A DNA stretch of 64,000 bases from Polytrichum commune (Eukaryota; Streptophyta; Polytrichopsida; Polytrichales; Polytrichaceae), in NCBI GenBank assembly GCA_950295325.1, contig OX485806.1, positions 32,178,001 to 32,242,000 on the forward strand. The letters run 5' to 3'. The translations under genes were made by a program, and so were the position numbers. The notes under the pieces are model-generated. The model was not told the origin of the DNA, did not search any database, and saw only the letters and a program-made list of their open reading frames with translations. Of this stretch, positions 38,039-50,706 are shown piece after piece; position 1 is the first letter of the stretch, and each line of letters opens with the position of its first letter.

Positions 38039-38544
38039 TGGCCGGTTCACACTATGGTTGTCGAAGTCGAGAGGCTGTGGGATTGAGTGGCCAAACTTTG
38101 TTGAGAGTCCAAAGAAATGAGCTGAAAATAGTCAATAAAATATAGTAAGTGGAGCCTTTGGCTGGGCATAGTGTGGAGCCTCCAAAGGCTAAGCCCAAAG
38201 TCCAAACCCAAAGGAGCATCCCACTTTATTCTTTGCTCAAAATAACCCCTCCAATCTAATGGTCAAGATCTTGTCAATAATTGATATTTTAATGAAAAAA
38301 AAGTTCGGCCTCTCAACGGAAGTTTGGGTCGAGCATTTTGCTCGACCCAAACTTTGCTCGAGAGACCGAACTCTTGGCGCCATAACTTCCTAAAAGTGTT
38401 GCCACCTAGGCTCTTTTGGAGGCGATGTCCTTTGGACTTCGGCCTCTAGTGTGAAGGCCTAGAGGACGGACTTTGGACATTTCTGCATTTTCATTGGTCC
38501 AAACGCTTCGCCTCTCGAAGTTTGGCCATAGTGTGAACTGGCCC
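38039..38544. mobile_element. PIF/Harbinger-like MITE, family 2, complete copy
   Basis: TAA at 38036-38038 and 38545-38547. Ends: TGGCCGGTTCACACTATGG and (opposite strand) GGGCCAGTTCACACTATGG. It contains a hairpin at 38320-38354. No coding capacity. Confidence 0.85.
38320..38354. repeat. 16-bp perfect hairpin inside the family 2 MITE
   Basis: AAGTTTGGGTCGAGCA (38320-38335), a TTT loop, then the exact reverse complement (38339-38354). Confidence 0.9.
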
Positions 38545-39150
38545 TAATTCAATACCATGAGAAACATTACAACATTAGTTGTTTTTTTGAGTTGCCGCTT
38601 TCTCTTTTTCCTTTTCCCCCTCCCCTACTACGTACAACGACACCACAAGTCACACACGAGTTGTGTTGTGGAATCCATATTAACATATAGGGAATTCATG
38701 CATAGCTCTTGCTTGAACTAAGCACGTGTCCATATGATTTAGAGGATCCACAAGACTTAACATGTTTATTAATTAAATAGATTTATCACGGTCGACTAAA
38801 TGAAAGATAAATAAATCAATATGTAACGTTCTATCCCCCAAAGAGCGTATATGATGTTTTCGTAAGTGGTTACAAAATTTTGCTCAATACTAACTTTGTG
38901 CAAACAAGGTTCATTTCTTAAGGTGGTTGTTTTCATAAGTCATGTCTACCTTGCAATTGTACTCATAGCATTTGTTAAGGGAACGTTATGGTAATCCTTC
39001 GGCTAATAAAATAATTTTATGGTTTAGGGCATGGTTTAGGATCTTTTGGGATGATTTGGCAATTGACAATGAGACCGTCGACTTAATTTCAAGGCGGAAG
39101 AACACACCCGAGCTCATATTTGATACTAAAGTGGAATGCAAAGACTCATT

Positions 39151-39503
39151 ACCATAGCTCTCGAGTAGCTTGGGCACCTTTCTGCTTAATAATTACTTAA
39201 AGTGCATAAGTAAGTTAGGCATTCCCCATAAAATAACATTCTAAAATTAAGCATATTAAAAAACAATTTAAAATAAGTTAGACATTCATCCAAGTCAGTT
39301 CTATAATTCATGGAGGGTTTTCCTAATTTCATCTATAATGGCGGCTACAAATTAAACCTAAACACTTCCCTTAGCCAACATTCCTTGCCCTAAAGTTTGT
39401 CTTTTATTTGTATGTCACTTGTTGAAGTTATTTGATGTTTCTTTGTTGGATACTAGTGAAGGTCACTTGCATTATTGTGCTTTTAAGCACTCTTCCAATG
39501 ATA

Positions 39504-39534
<31 letters not shown>

Positions 39535-39629
39535 TAAAAATTTGGGTCACTCAACGAAATAAATTTCCCATAAAGTTAGACACCTTTAAAATTAATTACT
39601 TTTTGCCCAAGCTGCTAGAGAGCTACGGT
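39151..39629. mobile_element. TIR element with 3-bp target duplication ATT
   Basis: Ends: ACCATAGCTCTCGAGTAGCT and (opposite strand) ACCGTAGCTCTCTAGCAGCT, 23 of 26 identical including the next 'TGGGCA'. ATT lies at 39148-39150 and 39630-39632. The interior has a (TA)n tract at about 39500-39526. No coding capacity; superfamily open. Confidence 0.7.
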
Positions 39630-39632
39630 ATT

Positions 39633-40389
39633 CCAAGGGTTTGGCACTTGCGAATGAACAATGTCGACAAGGAAACATGATTATTGAACCGACATTGAGT
39701 CAAAAATTTACTCCAATGACCCACTAATATCGTTCTTGGTGTCCATGGACGAGGGGTTTCTCAAGAAACAATCATACAACACTATGGTGTTATGAGTATG
39801 TTTCTAGAATTATAATCGAAAAGGCTTGAAATTTACAATGGTTTTTTAAAGAATAATTGGTAATCTTGCCAAGGGAAGGGGACGGGGGGGGGGGGGGGGT
39901 CTTGGATCGACCTTCGACCTAGACGGGGATGCGATGACTCGTGATTTCCAAAGGACATGGCTTTCCATGCCTTCACGAGGAGGGTTTGATCATTGAATGG
40001 TTGAATAATTGTCATGTTCTTACAAATGAATTGGTAGACTTGTATCTAAACAAATTGAACTTACAACAATTTTTGTTGTAGGTTCCAAATTAGTTGTTAG
40101 TATTTTGATTAAGTGATTAAAATTTACAGTGACGTTCATTGTCCTTCCAAGAAGACCATGATTAGACACCCACTCCTTTGAGTTGGGCCTCCATCACTAT
40201 GATTACCAAGGGAAAGGGAGTCTAATAAAAAAAACTGACCTCTATAGGTTTGTGAGTGTTCATATCAAGTGAGTCCCTCACCATTATTTCATGACTTCTG
40301 ATACTAATTCCAAGAACATTTATTTCTAAATATATAAAACACCATGTACACACCATAACATAAACGATTGTGTTTTCACCTTCGATAAT
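39633..40389. other. Spacer with G16 tract
   Basis: AT-rich, G16 at 39884-39899. No gene seen. Confidence 0.4.
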
Positions 40390-40700
40390 GTTGGTTCATG
40401 CCCAACTCAAAGAAATGTGTGTCAGTGTCCAAGGAGATTTTTGAACACAATTGGTCAAAACCCTAGTGTTTCCAAATCCAACTAGTTACATGTTGTGTGA
40501 TCTCTCACTTCTTATTTATTTATTTATTTATTACTTCGAGGTACATTCCACGAAGTCCTCTAAACCGATCCGCGATTTTTCCTCAAGAGTCTTGATGAAC
40601 TTCGACCGGTTTAGCTATTTCTCAAACTCAGCCGGTTCATCTACAACGACTAGCGGTCGGTTCTCCCTATTCTTTAGGGTTTGTGGGGATGATCACACCG
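40390..40700. repeat. hAT-related dispersed repeat
   Basis: Collinear with 9745-10012 and 63470-63850 ('ctagtgtttccaaatccaac', 'gtacattcca', 'aagagtcttgatgaactt', 'ctcaaactcagccggttcat'). Confidence 0.6.
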
Positions 40701-40732
40701 GCCACTTCCGGTACCACCTGTCAGCATCTCCG

Positions 40733-41340
40733 GCTATAGCAAGGTTGGCACCACACAGTTTTTTAAAATTGGGTTTTTCATGGTTTTTTAATTTTAAAAA
40801 ACCAATCATTTGAGGTCCAAGAAAATCCGATTTTATTCGGCTTTATTGCAAATAAGTTGAGATTATAGGGCAGAGGGCCCAATGCCCGCCAATGGCGGTG
40901 CCAAGTGTTGGAATAATATCATGGTTTTATTCGCAGAAATCGGGTTTTTTGCATCAAAACCAAAAACGCTGGCGGAAGTTGGGTTTTTCCCACCATTGGG
41001 CCGTGATAGCAAGGTTGGCACCACACGGTATTTGTACAATTGGGTTTCTCTCAGAACCCAATCATTTGAGGTCCAACAAAATCCGGTTTTACTCGGTTCC
41101 ATTATGGTTTTTGGCATTAATACCAAAAACCCAACGCACTAGCCAGGGGAAAAAAATGAGATTTTCCCACCCCCAACGATCATTGCTGCCTCAAATACAC
41201 ATGGCGGCAACCGAAACAAAACCATGGCTTGCTTTACTCGCATAAATCATGGTTGTTTGGCATGAAAACCTAAACCCAACGCATGAGCAGCTGGGAAAAG
41301 TTGGGTTCTTTTCCCCCACCCTCGGGCTGCAGTATCATAG
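40733..41340. repeat. Local array of diverged repeats
   Basis: 'agcaaggttggcaccacac' occurs at about 40739 and 41010, each followed by 'aattgggtttt/tc' and 'ccaatcatttgaggtccaa'. 'catggttttattcgcagaaa' near 40920 recurs in altered form near 41223 with the following 'accaaaaacgc/acctaaacccaacgca'. Two to three copies of one unit. Confidence 0.65.
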
Positions 41341-41775
41341 TGTGAGAAGTGGTGGGCCAACATCCATTCCTCCACACACACACAATCCCCAACAACCTCA
41401 ACGGAAGGAAAGCGGAACCTCATGGAAAGGTTTGGCATGGAAAGGGAAGGGGGGGGGGGGTTGTGCACGGACATGGAACGTCCTCGCATGAAATGGTGCA
41501 AATTGCCTTGCCACACACAGACAGATAGACAGACAGACAGACAGTTGGGAGGGGGCCTGGAAATAGAATAAAGTAAGGAAGGCAGTGGAATGTGGCGGAA
41601 CCATCTTCTTAGCTGGGGCCTGCCACTTCCACAGTCCCTTCTTTATTGTATTGTATTGTATTGTATTCGCCTCTCCTTTTATTCCGTGCGGCTGCACAGC
41701 CCGACATGTGAGGCCCACATGAATACGTGAAGGAAGGAAGGAAGGAAGGAAGAAAGGCGATAACAAACCACCCAA

Positions 41776-41969
41776 ATGTTCGAGATGACCTTAAATTACC
41801 GGGATGGTGATGGAGAGATACCGAATCTCAAGGAAGAGGTTGGCGGTTCGGATCCCAGCTGTGTCAAATCTCCTCTCTGCTTGACGGAAAACTTGCCAGG
41901 TGGTCAACTGCGTCCTGTGCTTTGGCGTTGGCTTGTTAGCCTTCTGTCTCCCCAAAAAGCAAACAAACA
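41776..41969 (+). mobile_element. SINE with B box and perfect 14-bp target duplication
   Basis: AACAAACCACCCAA occurs at 41762-41775 and 41970-41983. The 194-bp insert has a tRNA-type B box GGTTCGGATCC at 41845-41855 and an (AAAC)n-like tail. A second copy lies at about 44945-45101 on the minus strand. Confidence 0.85.
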
Positions 41970-42201
41970 AACAAACCACCCAACCAACCGTGGGGAAGGC
42001 GAAGAGAACGTCACCAATTTCACCCTCTTACGGTGAAACCCTTGCATGGGTTTCGTGGGATTTCATGTAAAACCCCCCATAAATGTGCCTAAGGTATGTG
42101 GGCGTTGTTCGGTACGATTCATGTTGCATTTTTTTTTTGTATTCTAGAGGTCGGGGGCGGCGTTATAAAGTTTCTTCTAAAACGTTTGAGAATCATCGAA
42201 G

Positions 42202-42462
42202 ATGTCGATCCGTGAGGTCCTTTTATGGCAAATCGTTGTCGAAAACATTTCCCTCTTTCAGGAGCATGTATTCGAGCTCTTCTCTGCCCAAGTATTGACC
42301 CAAGATCGCGCTTTGCTCGTCCCCGATGCAAAATCCATCTTGTTCAACGTCATCGTCTTCATCGTCATTCTTTGTCTCTTGGTGCAATCACTCCTCTTTG
42401 CATTGTCACCGCCATCATGGTCGTGTGCTGATCCTCGCTCTCTGTGGTCGACACTTGCTTGA
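42202..42462 (+). CDS. Small hypothetical frame with one possible membrane helix
   Basis: An ATG-started frame of 86 codons ('MSIREVLLWQIVVENISLF') with a hydrophobic stretch around 'NVIVFIVILCLLVQSLLFAL'. No family recognised, and other frames are open here too. The surrounding 42.1-42.6 kb is less AT-rich than its neighbours. It may be a chance frame. Confidence 0.15.
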   Translation: MSIREVLLWQIVVENISLFQEHVFELFSAQVLTQDRALLVPDAKSILFNVIVFIVILCLLVQSLLFALSPPSWSCADPRSLWSTLA

Positions 42463-42600
42463 GTTGCACCGAGTTGTTACAGTACAACAATTTGCTTCTC
42501 ACATTCACCTGCTCCAAGACGTATGCGTCGCTTGGAACGAGGGTTCAGGCATTGCCGTTGAGTTTGGATGTATGAAAGCTATATGGTAATATGGAACAAT

Positions 42601-44300
42601 TGGCGAAGTTGCGTGTGTCTATATTCACCGTACTAGCCTAGACTAACTGTAGTAATGAGTTTATATATTTAAAATAAATAAATAAATAAACACTTCAAAA
42701 TTTGCCAAGTATTTTTAAATGCATGTTTTAAACTAAATTAAAAAGAGATTCACCATTACATACAATTTACATGTTCTCCAACTTCTACCAGTTACATCTA
42801 GACAACCGAACTCGTTGTGTTGCATTAGCAAATTTGCGATGAAGCGTTGTCAAAAATCGGAGTGAAAATCAAACCTCCCCTTATGTAGTTATGGTTATCG
42901 GAAGTACGTGTGTTGTCGAGTCCCAAACTGAACACATAGCTCTCTCTTACTCCCAATTGTTGATTGTTATCAAGGGTGAAGTAGTTGATTGAATTTGAAG
43001 ATGTAGTCCGATATGTTTTGAACATGCACCTTTATGGTGCGTGTCCTTGATCCTCGCCTAATTCAACACCGATCAAAATAAAGGTGTCCAATTAAGTAAA
43101 GTAACCAAAATAACACCGGGGCACTTGATACAAAATAAGCTCGGTGTTGTAACAAGTGTTGATAGGGGGCAAGAGAAAAGTATCGTATATGAGTGTACCT
43201 CTCATTCATCCATCATTAAAACCATGAAATAGTATGCAATTCAGAGGTCATTTTTCTTCTTCTTCAATTTATTGACCATTGTTAGTAGTGTCAAAAGGCT
43301 CCGAATCGGGTTTGTCCAAATCACTTTGAGACAAGTCGACCGCAAGTCTATAAGGATTCAAGTTTGCATGTTGGGTGGATGAGAGATATGCTCATGTGTG
43401 TTCATAATGGAAGGTGTGTGTTTGTTAAGTAGGCCGGTCACTTCAACACATAGATGCTTGAGAAACACAAATGGAATAAAAATAAGTAGTTGTGTGCACA
43501 TATATAAGAAAAGAACCTCCCCCCCCCCCTCCTTCAAGAGGACTTGGATATTTGTGATTTAGAGTCGTGTGAAGACGGAGCAAAGTTATTATCCACTTAC
43601 CTAGTGGGGGCCATGCGCAAAACCACATTTCTTGTAACACAAGAGTCCGGTGGCAAATTCATAGAGCTAGACATGAACACTTGGCATATAAAGAAGAATC
43701 ACGGAGATTGACATGTTTAGTACCACGCGCCTATGTTCATCCACATGAAACCACACAAGCAAAAATACCAAGTGGCTCGAGAGGATTATTGCAAGGTGAG
43801 AGAGGATTATACCAACACCGTGGCCGCATAGTTGGTGGACATAAAAAAATACAACCTTTCGTCCACCACCCAACACAAATCCCATGCTTTTGCATTTTAG
43901 AATCAACAACAAAAGGAGAAGAAAAAATAAAAATTGACATATGGCTACGAGGTCACAATTTCAAAGCTAGAAATACCGATATGCATGTATATTCCCTTTG
44001 ACACGGTCAATTGAAACACCTTGCAATTCAATGAAAACTTATCGTGGTCTTTGACTCGGTAGCCCTAACTCTAGTAAAGGTGTGTTTCCATTGAGAAGCA
44101 AATATGGGTTGATGATGTCATGTTGTGTACCGTCTTCCCCCAAATAGGTGGTGTGTTTTTTGGGGCTCTATACATGAACTTTGGCTTTTTGTTTGGTATA
44201 CTTTTCTTGCTTACAAGGGTGGAATGGGCGGAGAGTCTACATTCATTATTATTGTTCATAAAGGGGGAGAAAACATAACGCTATTCAAATCCCTCACAAT
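42601..44300. other. AT-rich stretch, no gene recognised
   Basis: Short broken frames only (the longest about 107 codons near 43681-44001, no family). C11 tract at 43519-43529. Confidence 0.35.
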
Positions 44301-44395
44301 GTTGTGTGGGACTCACAATATTCTATATAATATTCCCCACATTCAGACTAAATGTGAGGAATATTGTCAGTCCCACATGCACAACACTCGTTATG
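44301..44395. repeat. Imperfect palindrome
   Basis: 'gttgtgtgggactcacaata' and the reverse complement of 'tattgtcagtcccacatgca' form arms of roughly 25 bp, with a further inner pair 'ccacatt/aatgtgagg'. Possibly a small fold-back element. Confidence 0.6.
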
Positions 44396-44944
44396 GATCT
44401 GAACAATGTTATGAATTGTGCCATGTATCTTGACGACATTAATGATTTGATTTCGTTCACCAATGAACAACCAACCTAAAGATCGTAGAATTGTTCGGAT
44501 TAGAAGCGTTCGCTACCAATGGTGATGATCCGGTGGCATGGTATGGTCATCAAGCCCCATGTCCTCGAACCCTCTTATGAACCCTAGAGATATGCTTCGC
44601 ATCACTTGGATCGAGAAGTATTTGGTGTTGATTACTTGTTTTCTTTGACCCATTCCTTACGAGGGGATGTGTTTTGGTTGCATGATTGCGGTTTGTTTCC
44701 TCCACACTCGATTTTGTTTTTCTTGAATTGATTTGTTTCAAATGAAAATTAAGAAGTCCATCAAGTATTTATGACTTTATACACGATTCTATGTTGCATA
44801 CTACAACCATTTTTAAAGAATAATGCCAATTTGTAGGTAATAAGGTCGACCATGCTAAAACCAACACCCCGCTCATAACCAACACCGTAAATATCTTGCT
44901 CGATGAGTTCATAATGCATATGAGAATGTCCATCAGGCTCCCCA

Positions 44945-45101
44945 AGTTTTTTTGTTTTTTTGTTTTGGGATAGAAGGCCGACAAACCAACGCCAAAGCAC
45001 AAGAGGCAGTTGACCACCTAGCAAGTTTTCCATCAACCTCTTCCTTGAGATTTGGGTATCTCTCCATCGTCATCTGGTAGTTTAAGGTTATCTTGGACCA
45101 A
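44945..45101 (-). mobile_element. SINE, second copy, B box deleted
   Basis: On the minus strand it matches the SINE at 41776-41969 ('ggtccaagataaccttaaac', 'gatggagagatacc', 'ctcaaggaagaggttg', 'gaaaacttgc.aggtggtcaa', 'ctttggcgttgg'), but the segment holding the B box is missing. Flanks CCCCAAGTT and CCCCACGTT may be the target duplication. Confidence 0.75.
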
Positions 45102-45336
45102 CCCCCACGTTGGCTTTTGGTTAGCCAATATTCCTCTCTCAATTGCTAACAATTTTTTCATTTAAATAAAATAAAATAACTATTACGATAATAGTATACA
45201 AACCTAGTCCTTAAAGTGATGGTTGGAGCACCATTCACCTCAAAATCTTGAGGGGCAATTGACGACAAACTATGTACTCACTTTGATCAAACTACCAAAC
45301 TTAAGGTAGTTCTTGGTCTTAACCAATCACAAGTAC

Positions 45337-45563
45337 AATTACACCGTTTATGGTATTTAGTGGCACTTACTATTCGGTATTATGCAATGCAATAACTTCT
45401 TACTATAGACTTCAATTTCACTTTTAGAGCTTGTACATGTCGTTCATATATCATAGAACATAAATGACTCTGCTTGGTAAATTATTACACCCTTGATGAG
45501 TAGTTGTAGCACTATGTAACTATGAATAGCAAGTGACACTAAATATCATAAAACGATGTAGTA
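45337..45563. mobile_element. Short CACTA-like MITE
   Basis: Left 'ttACACCGTTTATGGTATTTAG' region (45339-45360) is mirrored by 'CTAAATATCATAAAACGATG' at the right end (about 45538-45557, ending TAGTA at 45563). About 227 bp, no coding capacity. Confidence 0.55.
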
Positions 45564-45565
45564 GA

Positions 45566-48399
45566 ATGTCGATCCTCACATTCACACTATCAATACACCT
45601 TTCAAATCCTCAAATTCATTTAGGTTTGAAGTTTTGGCACACATTGCAGATTCTCTCAAAGTAATTTAGAAAATTATAGAGATGAAGGTGACATGCAGTA
45701 AGAGATGTCAACATACAAACTTAAACATTACATAATAATACTAATCTAACCAAAAATTCAACAAATAACGATGAAAAATAAGCAAAAATCGGATTTCCCC
45801 TTATTTAGTTACGGTCATCGGATAGTGTGTTGGTTGGTTGGTTCTTAATTGAACACATAGGTTCTTCCAATTGTGGTCACTATTAAGTGTAGAAAAACCT
45901 TTTTTTTCTACGGTTTTTAGTTTTTTTGGACCAGTTGGCATTGATGAAATAAAGAGATGTAAGCAGTCTCATCCCCTATTTTGGATGACATCGCCGTAAA
46001 TGGATGATGAGGTGACGAGGTGGATGAAATTTGATCAAAATGAATAGGTTTTTTTTGGGTGATTTTTGTTTTCAGATTTGGTATGAATTTTGAGGGAGAA
46101 ATGAAGATTTCCAACTTTTTGGTTACATTTTGCCTCTAAAAAATCACTCGTGTGGAGTAGTTAATAAATTTTGAAGTCGTAGTTCAATTTTCTCCTAAAC
46201 ATGTGAACTTTGATCCTCACACAAGCATACATCGATCAAATATAGGCATAATATACGCATGCCTTATGCCACATGTCATCATTCACTACATTGTAGTGTG
46301 ATGTACGTGGGTCTTATGTTGGCACTTCCAACTCCACAACCAATCTTAACCTTCGGATCAACTCAAGGACTAAGTCGCCTAGTTAGCAATTGCAAATCAC
46401 GAGGATTGTCATTTTATTTTCAGAATTGAAATTGAGGTGCAAAGCTGAAGCTACATAATTTTAAAAGTCACATTTTTTCCATCCTTATAAGATCATATAT
46501 GCCTTCCCCATTTGTGATTGCTATTAAAAATGGAATAGTGTTTATGTTTTGAGCACATAATCTAATCTCATCTAATAAAAAACACGTGGATTTGGTGTCC
46601 ACCTTTTAGTACTAGTCTCGCCACATACCACTCAATAATAGGAGTCCCATAAGAAGAGTGTCCACATTAGGTTTCACAAATTGCATGTTGTAGATTATAA
46701 ATAAATAATATGACCCGCTTGACAAAGTCAGTAAAAACAAACATTGTTGCAAGCAAACCAATTTGAGCTCATGTCACCGTATCCTATTATAGCCGTGCAT
46801 ATCAATACATGTCATGGGCCAGCCCTGCATCATGTGCTCTACATGCCACCGTCGTCAGCTGGCCTTTTTGGAACTAGGGAATGATGATTGCATCGATGCC
46901 AATGCGCTCTTACCACTCCAAAATGTAGATGTGTAGTTTGTGCATACCATACGTCATTATATCCAACATTTTTTTTTGTTTCTCTAAACCCATTAGTATA
47001 ATCTTAAAGTTAATGCCATTACGTACTCTATTTTGACGACATATTGTTTGTGCTAGCTACATAACATTATCAAGCAACTAGATGATGGTCTCTTTCCAGA
47101 GAAAGAGGTTATAATCGAACAACTCTGAATTAATAGTTGTTTGTCAAAAACTCCACAGTAAACAACACGAATGCTAGAATGAAAAAGATAGCCATTCTCA
47201 TCTTATACATGGTCCCACATACACACAACCAACAAATTGAGCAATGTTATGTATGTATGGAGTTAATTCGTATTTTTACTTAAATGCTTTAAGTGGCGCT
47301 CATTAAGCAATGTTCTTTGGGTATGCATTTTCAACTTTGATATGTACCTATATAGAGCACACACCTTAGACCATTGTTGATGGCCCAAGCTAAACTTACA
47401 ATAGCTTATAATACCTTACATTGATGTCAAATTTGATTGCAACGCCACACAAAAAGAGACTAGGTGTACTGCAAGTTGGCCTGGCCCCCAATACTAAAAC
47501 AAATACTTATTTTTGAAGTGGAAATTGTGTTGTCACACGAGACCATTAAAGAAAGGTTCGATGTTCACATGGTGTACATTCTTGTGTTCAATATGTACTT
47601 ATTGTGCAAGATTTCGTGTTATTGATTTTGGTTGGGGTGTTGATTTTAGCACCCTCTACCTTATAGTCCTCGCACACCGAAAGGGCCGACATTATATTGC
47701 CAATGGCCCATGTCGTTGGACCGTGTGTAAATGTCCTTTCATTGTCCCATCGATCTAGCTTTCGGCAAAGGGACTCATGGACAAGAGCTTGACTAATAAC
47801 AACCTCGCCATAATCTACCATGCGAGTCTTTAGTGATTTGACATGGGTGGTCACACCGTCAACTTACCATGGTTTCTCATCGGGTTTCATGCCAATGGTC
47901 GATTTGGGTAAATTGTGAACAAATCTACATTATACTTTGAAGTGGAATCGTCCTAATTAGTGTGGATGGGCAAATGTTGTTGAGCACGTTGGTTTAAAGT
48001 TTTGATGAAACCTAACGAGTGCTTAAAAAATGACAAGTGTCAACCCTACGTCAAGACCCCATTGTCGGATAACATCACAAATCGTATTCCTTTTATCCCT
48101 TAGGGATGTTTTAGATGGCCAAATTGACTATGTGATGATACCTTTAAGATACTTGCAATGCCATCCAACAATACGATTCCAAAAAAGTATGGAGTTTGAT
48201 GGCACCCTGTTGAGTTGTTTCATGTGTTGTATTATTTTGGCATGTCAAAAAAGAGTTGTTTTGGTAAACAAAAAAGGTAGTGAGAATCTAGCATAATATT
48301 ATACTCGCCAAAACAAAGTGTTTATAATAATCAATCATTTGTCGATGGCATGGAAATTTTCGTGGTTAAAAAAGTAGTTGAAGGAATGTTTTAATAGTC
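45566..48399. other. AT-rich stretch, no gene recognised
   Basis: About 2.8 kb of AT-rich DNA. A partial copy of the thioredoxin-intron repeat lies near 46545-46680. Minus-strand frames near 47590-47850 remain unidentified. Confidence 0.35.
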
Positions 48400-48900
48400 G
48401 ACATGCTCATTACATGTTGAGCTTAAGCACTATAGCTTAGTACTTGCTAAGTGATATTCAATGTTTTTTTATGTGAACAAATCGAATTGTTGTTTCGAGA
48501 AGAACATTTTTCTAAGTGGCATGGTTCGATTAGTAAGACTTGTGTGTGGGTCAATCAGTTTGAAAGTTATCATCTCCAACTCTAAGTATGTATTTGGACA
48601 TGTAATTTTAGTATCTCCTTGACATGTTAAGTTTGTTGTTGATGTTCTTCAAAAACCTTGACATGAGCATCTAGCCCTTGTAGTTTTATTTTTATTTCTT
48701 GGTACAAATCAAAGAGAGTGTTTTAAGTTGTGTTGAAATGCAATGTAAGTCATGTTGTCTAGTAACGATGTGAATTGTTTCACGATGCAATGAATCATAC
48801 ACACAAATCCATTTACATCCCTCTATATATTTGTAATACCATTCATTTGCTTTATCAAGAATATAACTAGGTTGGCGCCCCACGAATAAGTGCAATCAAA
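48400..48900 (-). pseudogene. Possible Ty3/gypsy reverse-transcriptase relic
   Basis: The minus strand reads 'GCKWICVYDSLHRETI', similar in pattern to W.MCVDYRALN..TI, and then 'LDAHVKVFEEHQQQ', similar to the H..HV..V...L segment before the KC.F motif. The parts between are missing and frames are broken. The match is weak. Confidence 0.3.
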
Positions 48901-49765
48901 TTTCATTGATGTAAAGGTAGATACTTCATGCCTTTTCATGTGTAAGTAACTCACGAGGTTGGGAACTCAATGCCTATTCAAATGAATAAACTCTTGGACC
49001 TCTTACATGTCAAATGCATTATCGTCAAACCACCATACATTGTACTAGACATTGGTCCCAATGTACCATGTTCTAGTGAATGCCTCATTTGTAGAAATCC
49101 TTCAATGCAATTTTTGTACCAATTTTCAATCTCAAGTCACACATGCTTCCACTTTTCTTTTCTTTAATTTTTAATTAAAACAAATTTCTTCTTCTTCTTC
49201 TTATGTTTTGTTAATGTTGTGTTATAATTTCCATATGGCATTAGAGTGGGCATCAAGCACTGCAAGAATGACACGTGGGGGGGGGGGGGGGAGGGGGTGA
49301 AAATTGAAACACATGATCGTGATTTCTTTAATGCTTGACATACCACTACTCATGTCACGAGTTGTGTTCATGGGCCCAATAATAGATTTGAGAATAAAGA
49401 CTCCGGATGTTGGAATCCCAATGCTTCAGACTGAATATGAATTAAGGGCAACATAGTAATGTTACGGACAGAGCCCTCTACAACATCTTTATGTGAATTA
49501 CTACAAGACCCCCTTTCACCATGATGTTTTCCCATGCCACTCCTGGTTTTTCCTTTCAAGCCAAGCTCGTGGCCCCCACTAAGTTAGGTCTCCGTCTGCT
49601 TCCTCCTCCTTTGGGCCGCCTTTCCACCGCGTGCTTCCTTCTTCAATTCCAAGGTGCAACTCGCACAAAAAGCTTCTTGGGCCACAACTTGGAAATCGAC
49701 TCTACGCAAGTACCTAACCGGTTTGACAAGTTCCACCATCCCTAACCCTAAATAATGCAACCAAA
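48901..49765. other. Spacer with G15 tract
   Basis: No gene recognised. G15 at 49277-49291. Confidence 0.35.
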
Positions 49766-49885
49766 GGTTCGTCTCCATGTAGGCTGCTGGCCCATCGGAT
49801 TCTAGTGAAAACGTAGATGCCACTCGATGAAATCTACATTTCCACTAGAATCTGGTGTGCGAGCGGCGTACACGGAAACTAACCC
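49766..49885. repeat. Inverted duplication of about 60 bp with tiny spacer
   Basis: The arms meet near 49825. Inner part: 'gattctagtgaaaacgtaga' versus the reverse complement of 'tctacatttccactagaatc', differing at two positions. The outer parts ('ggttcgtctccatgta') are less similar. Translated outwards, both sides give similar peptides ('STF.LES....AAY.ETN'). Confidence 0.7.
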
Positions 49886-50700
49886 TAAGCGAAGCTCGAT
49901 CATCACACCGCACCCACACACCCACACACCCACACACAATCTCAATGTCCATCGTGGCAACCGAGCTCCTAACCCTATTTTCATCGGTACTAGCAAGTCA
50001 ACATGTATAGGTCTTTGTGTGGTCTTCCTACAAGTGTTTCTATCGTCCATAACTTTGGTTGATACGACCAAGGAGCACGGATCCATTTACATCCCCTTGA
50101 CACACGAGAACCATCGAGAACATGCAATGGGAGTTGTGGATACACAAGGTGTTTGTGGGCATCGAACCAACCCTAATCGGGTTCCTTGGTAGGTTCGGAA
50201 ACGTAAATTAGTGTGGGTGGAATAATGTGGTGCCACGTAATGCGGCCATGGTTTTCTAGCCATGTGTGGGAACACCACGTGTCCTTTGTTTAGTTCCGTG
50301 TCCGCATGTTTTTGCACAATGATTAACGTCGATTTGCAATGAACAACGTGGCCCACTAACTTAGTCGGATTTCCGAGTGAAGTTATATTTTGGCACGACG
50401 AGAAATTGGGCGGTGCATGCAAGTGTACTTGGGGGTTGTTTTTAGGGTGCATTGCCAATAGGGTTTAGTGTGGGTAAGAAAATTAGCAGGCCACACCGAC
50501 TTGAATCCCAATCATAACTTATCGTAATGGTATTTTAATGCTCTATATTAGGTGGGCATGGGATCACATGTCGTGGTCCTCTCATCGGGTAAATGTGGAA
50601 ACACTCAATTTGGAAAATTGAAACAATTGTTAATGAAATTGTTGTTTTAACATTTTGGTACTTTAATCGGTGTTTCAAAATGAAGGGGAGCACAACACAA
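49886..50700. other. Spacer, no gene recognised
   Basis: Contains a (CACACAC.C)n stretch near 49912-49940. Open frames exist on both strands but none is recognisable. Confidence 0.3.
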
Positions 50701-50706
50701 GTGTAA

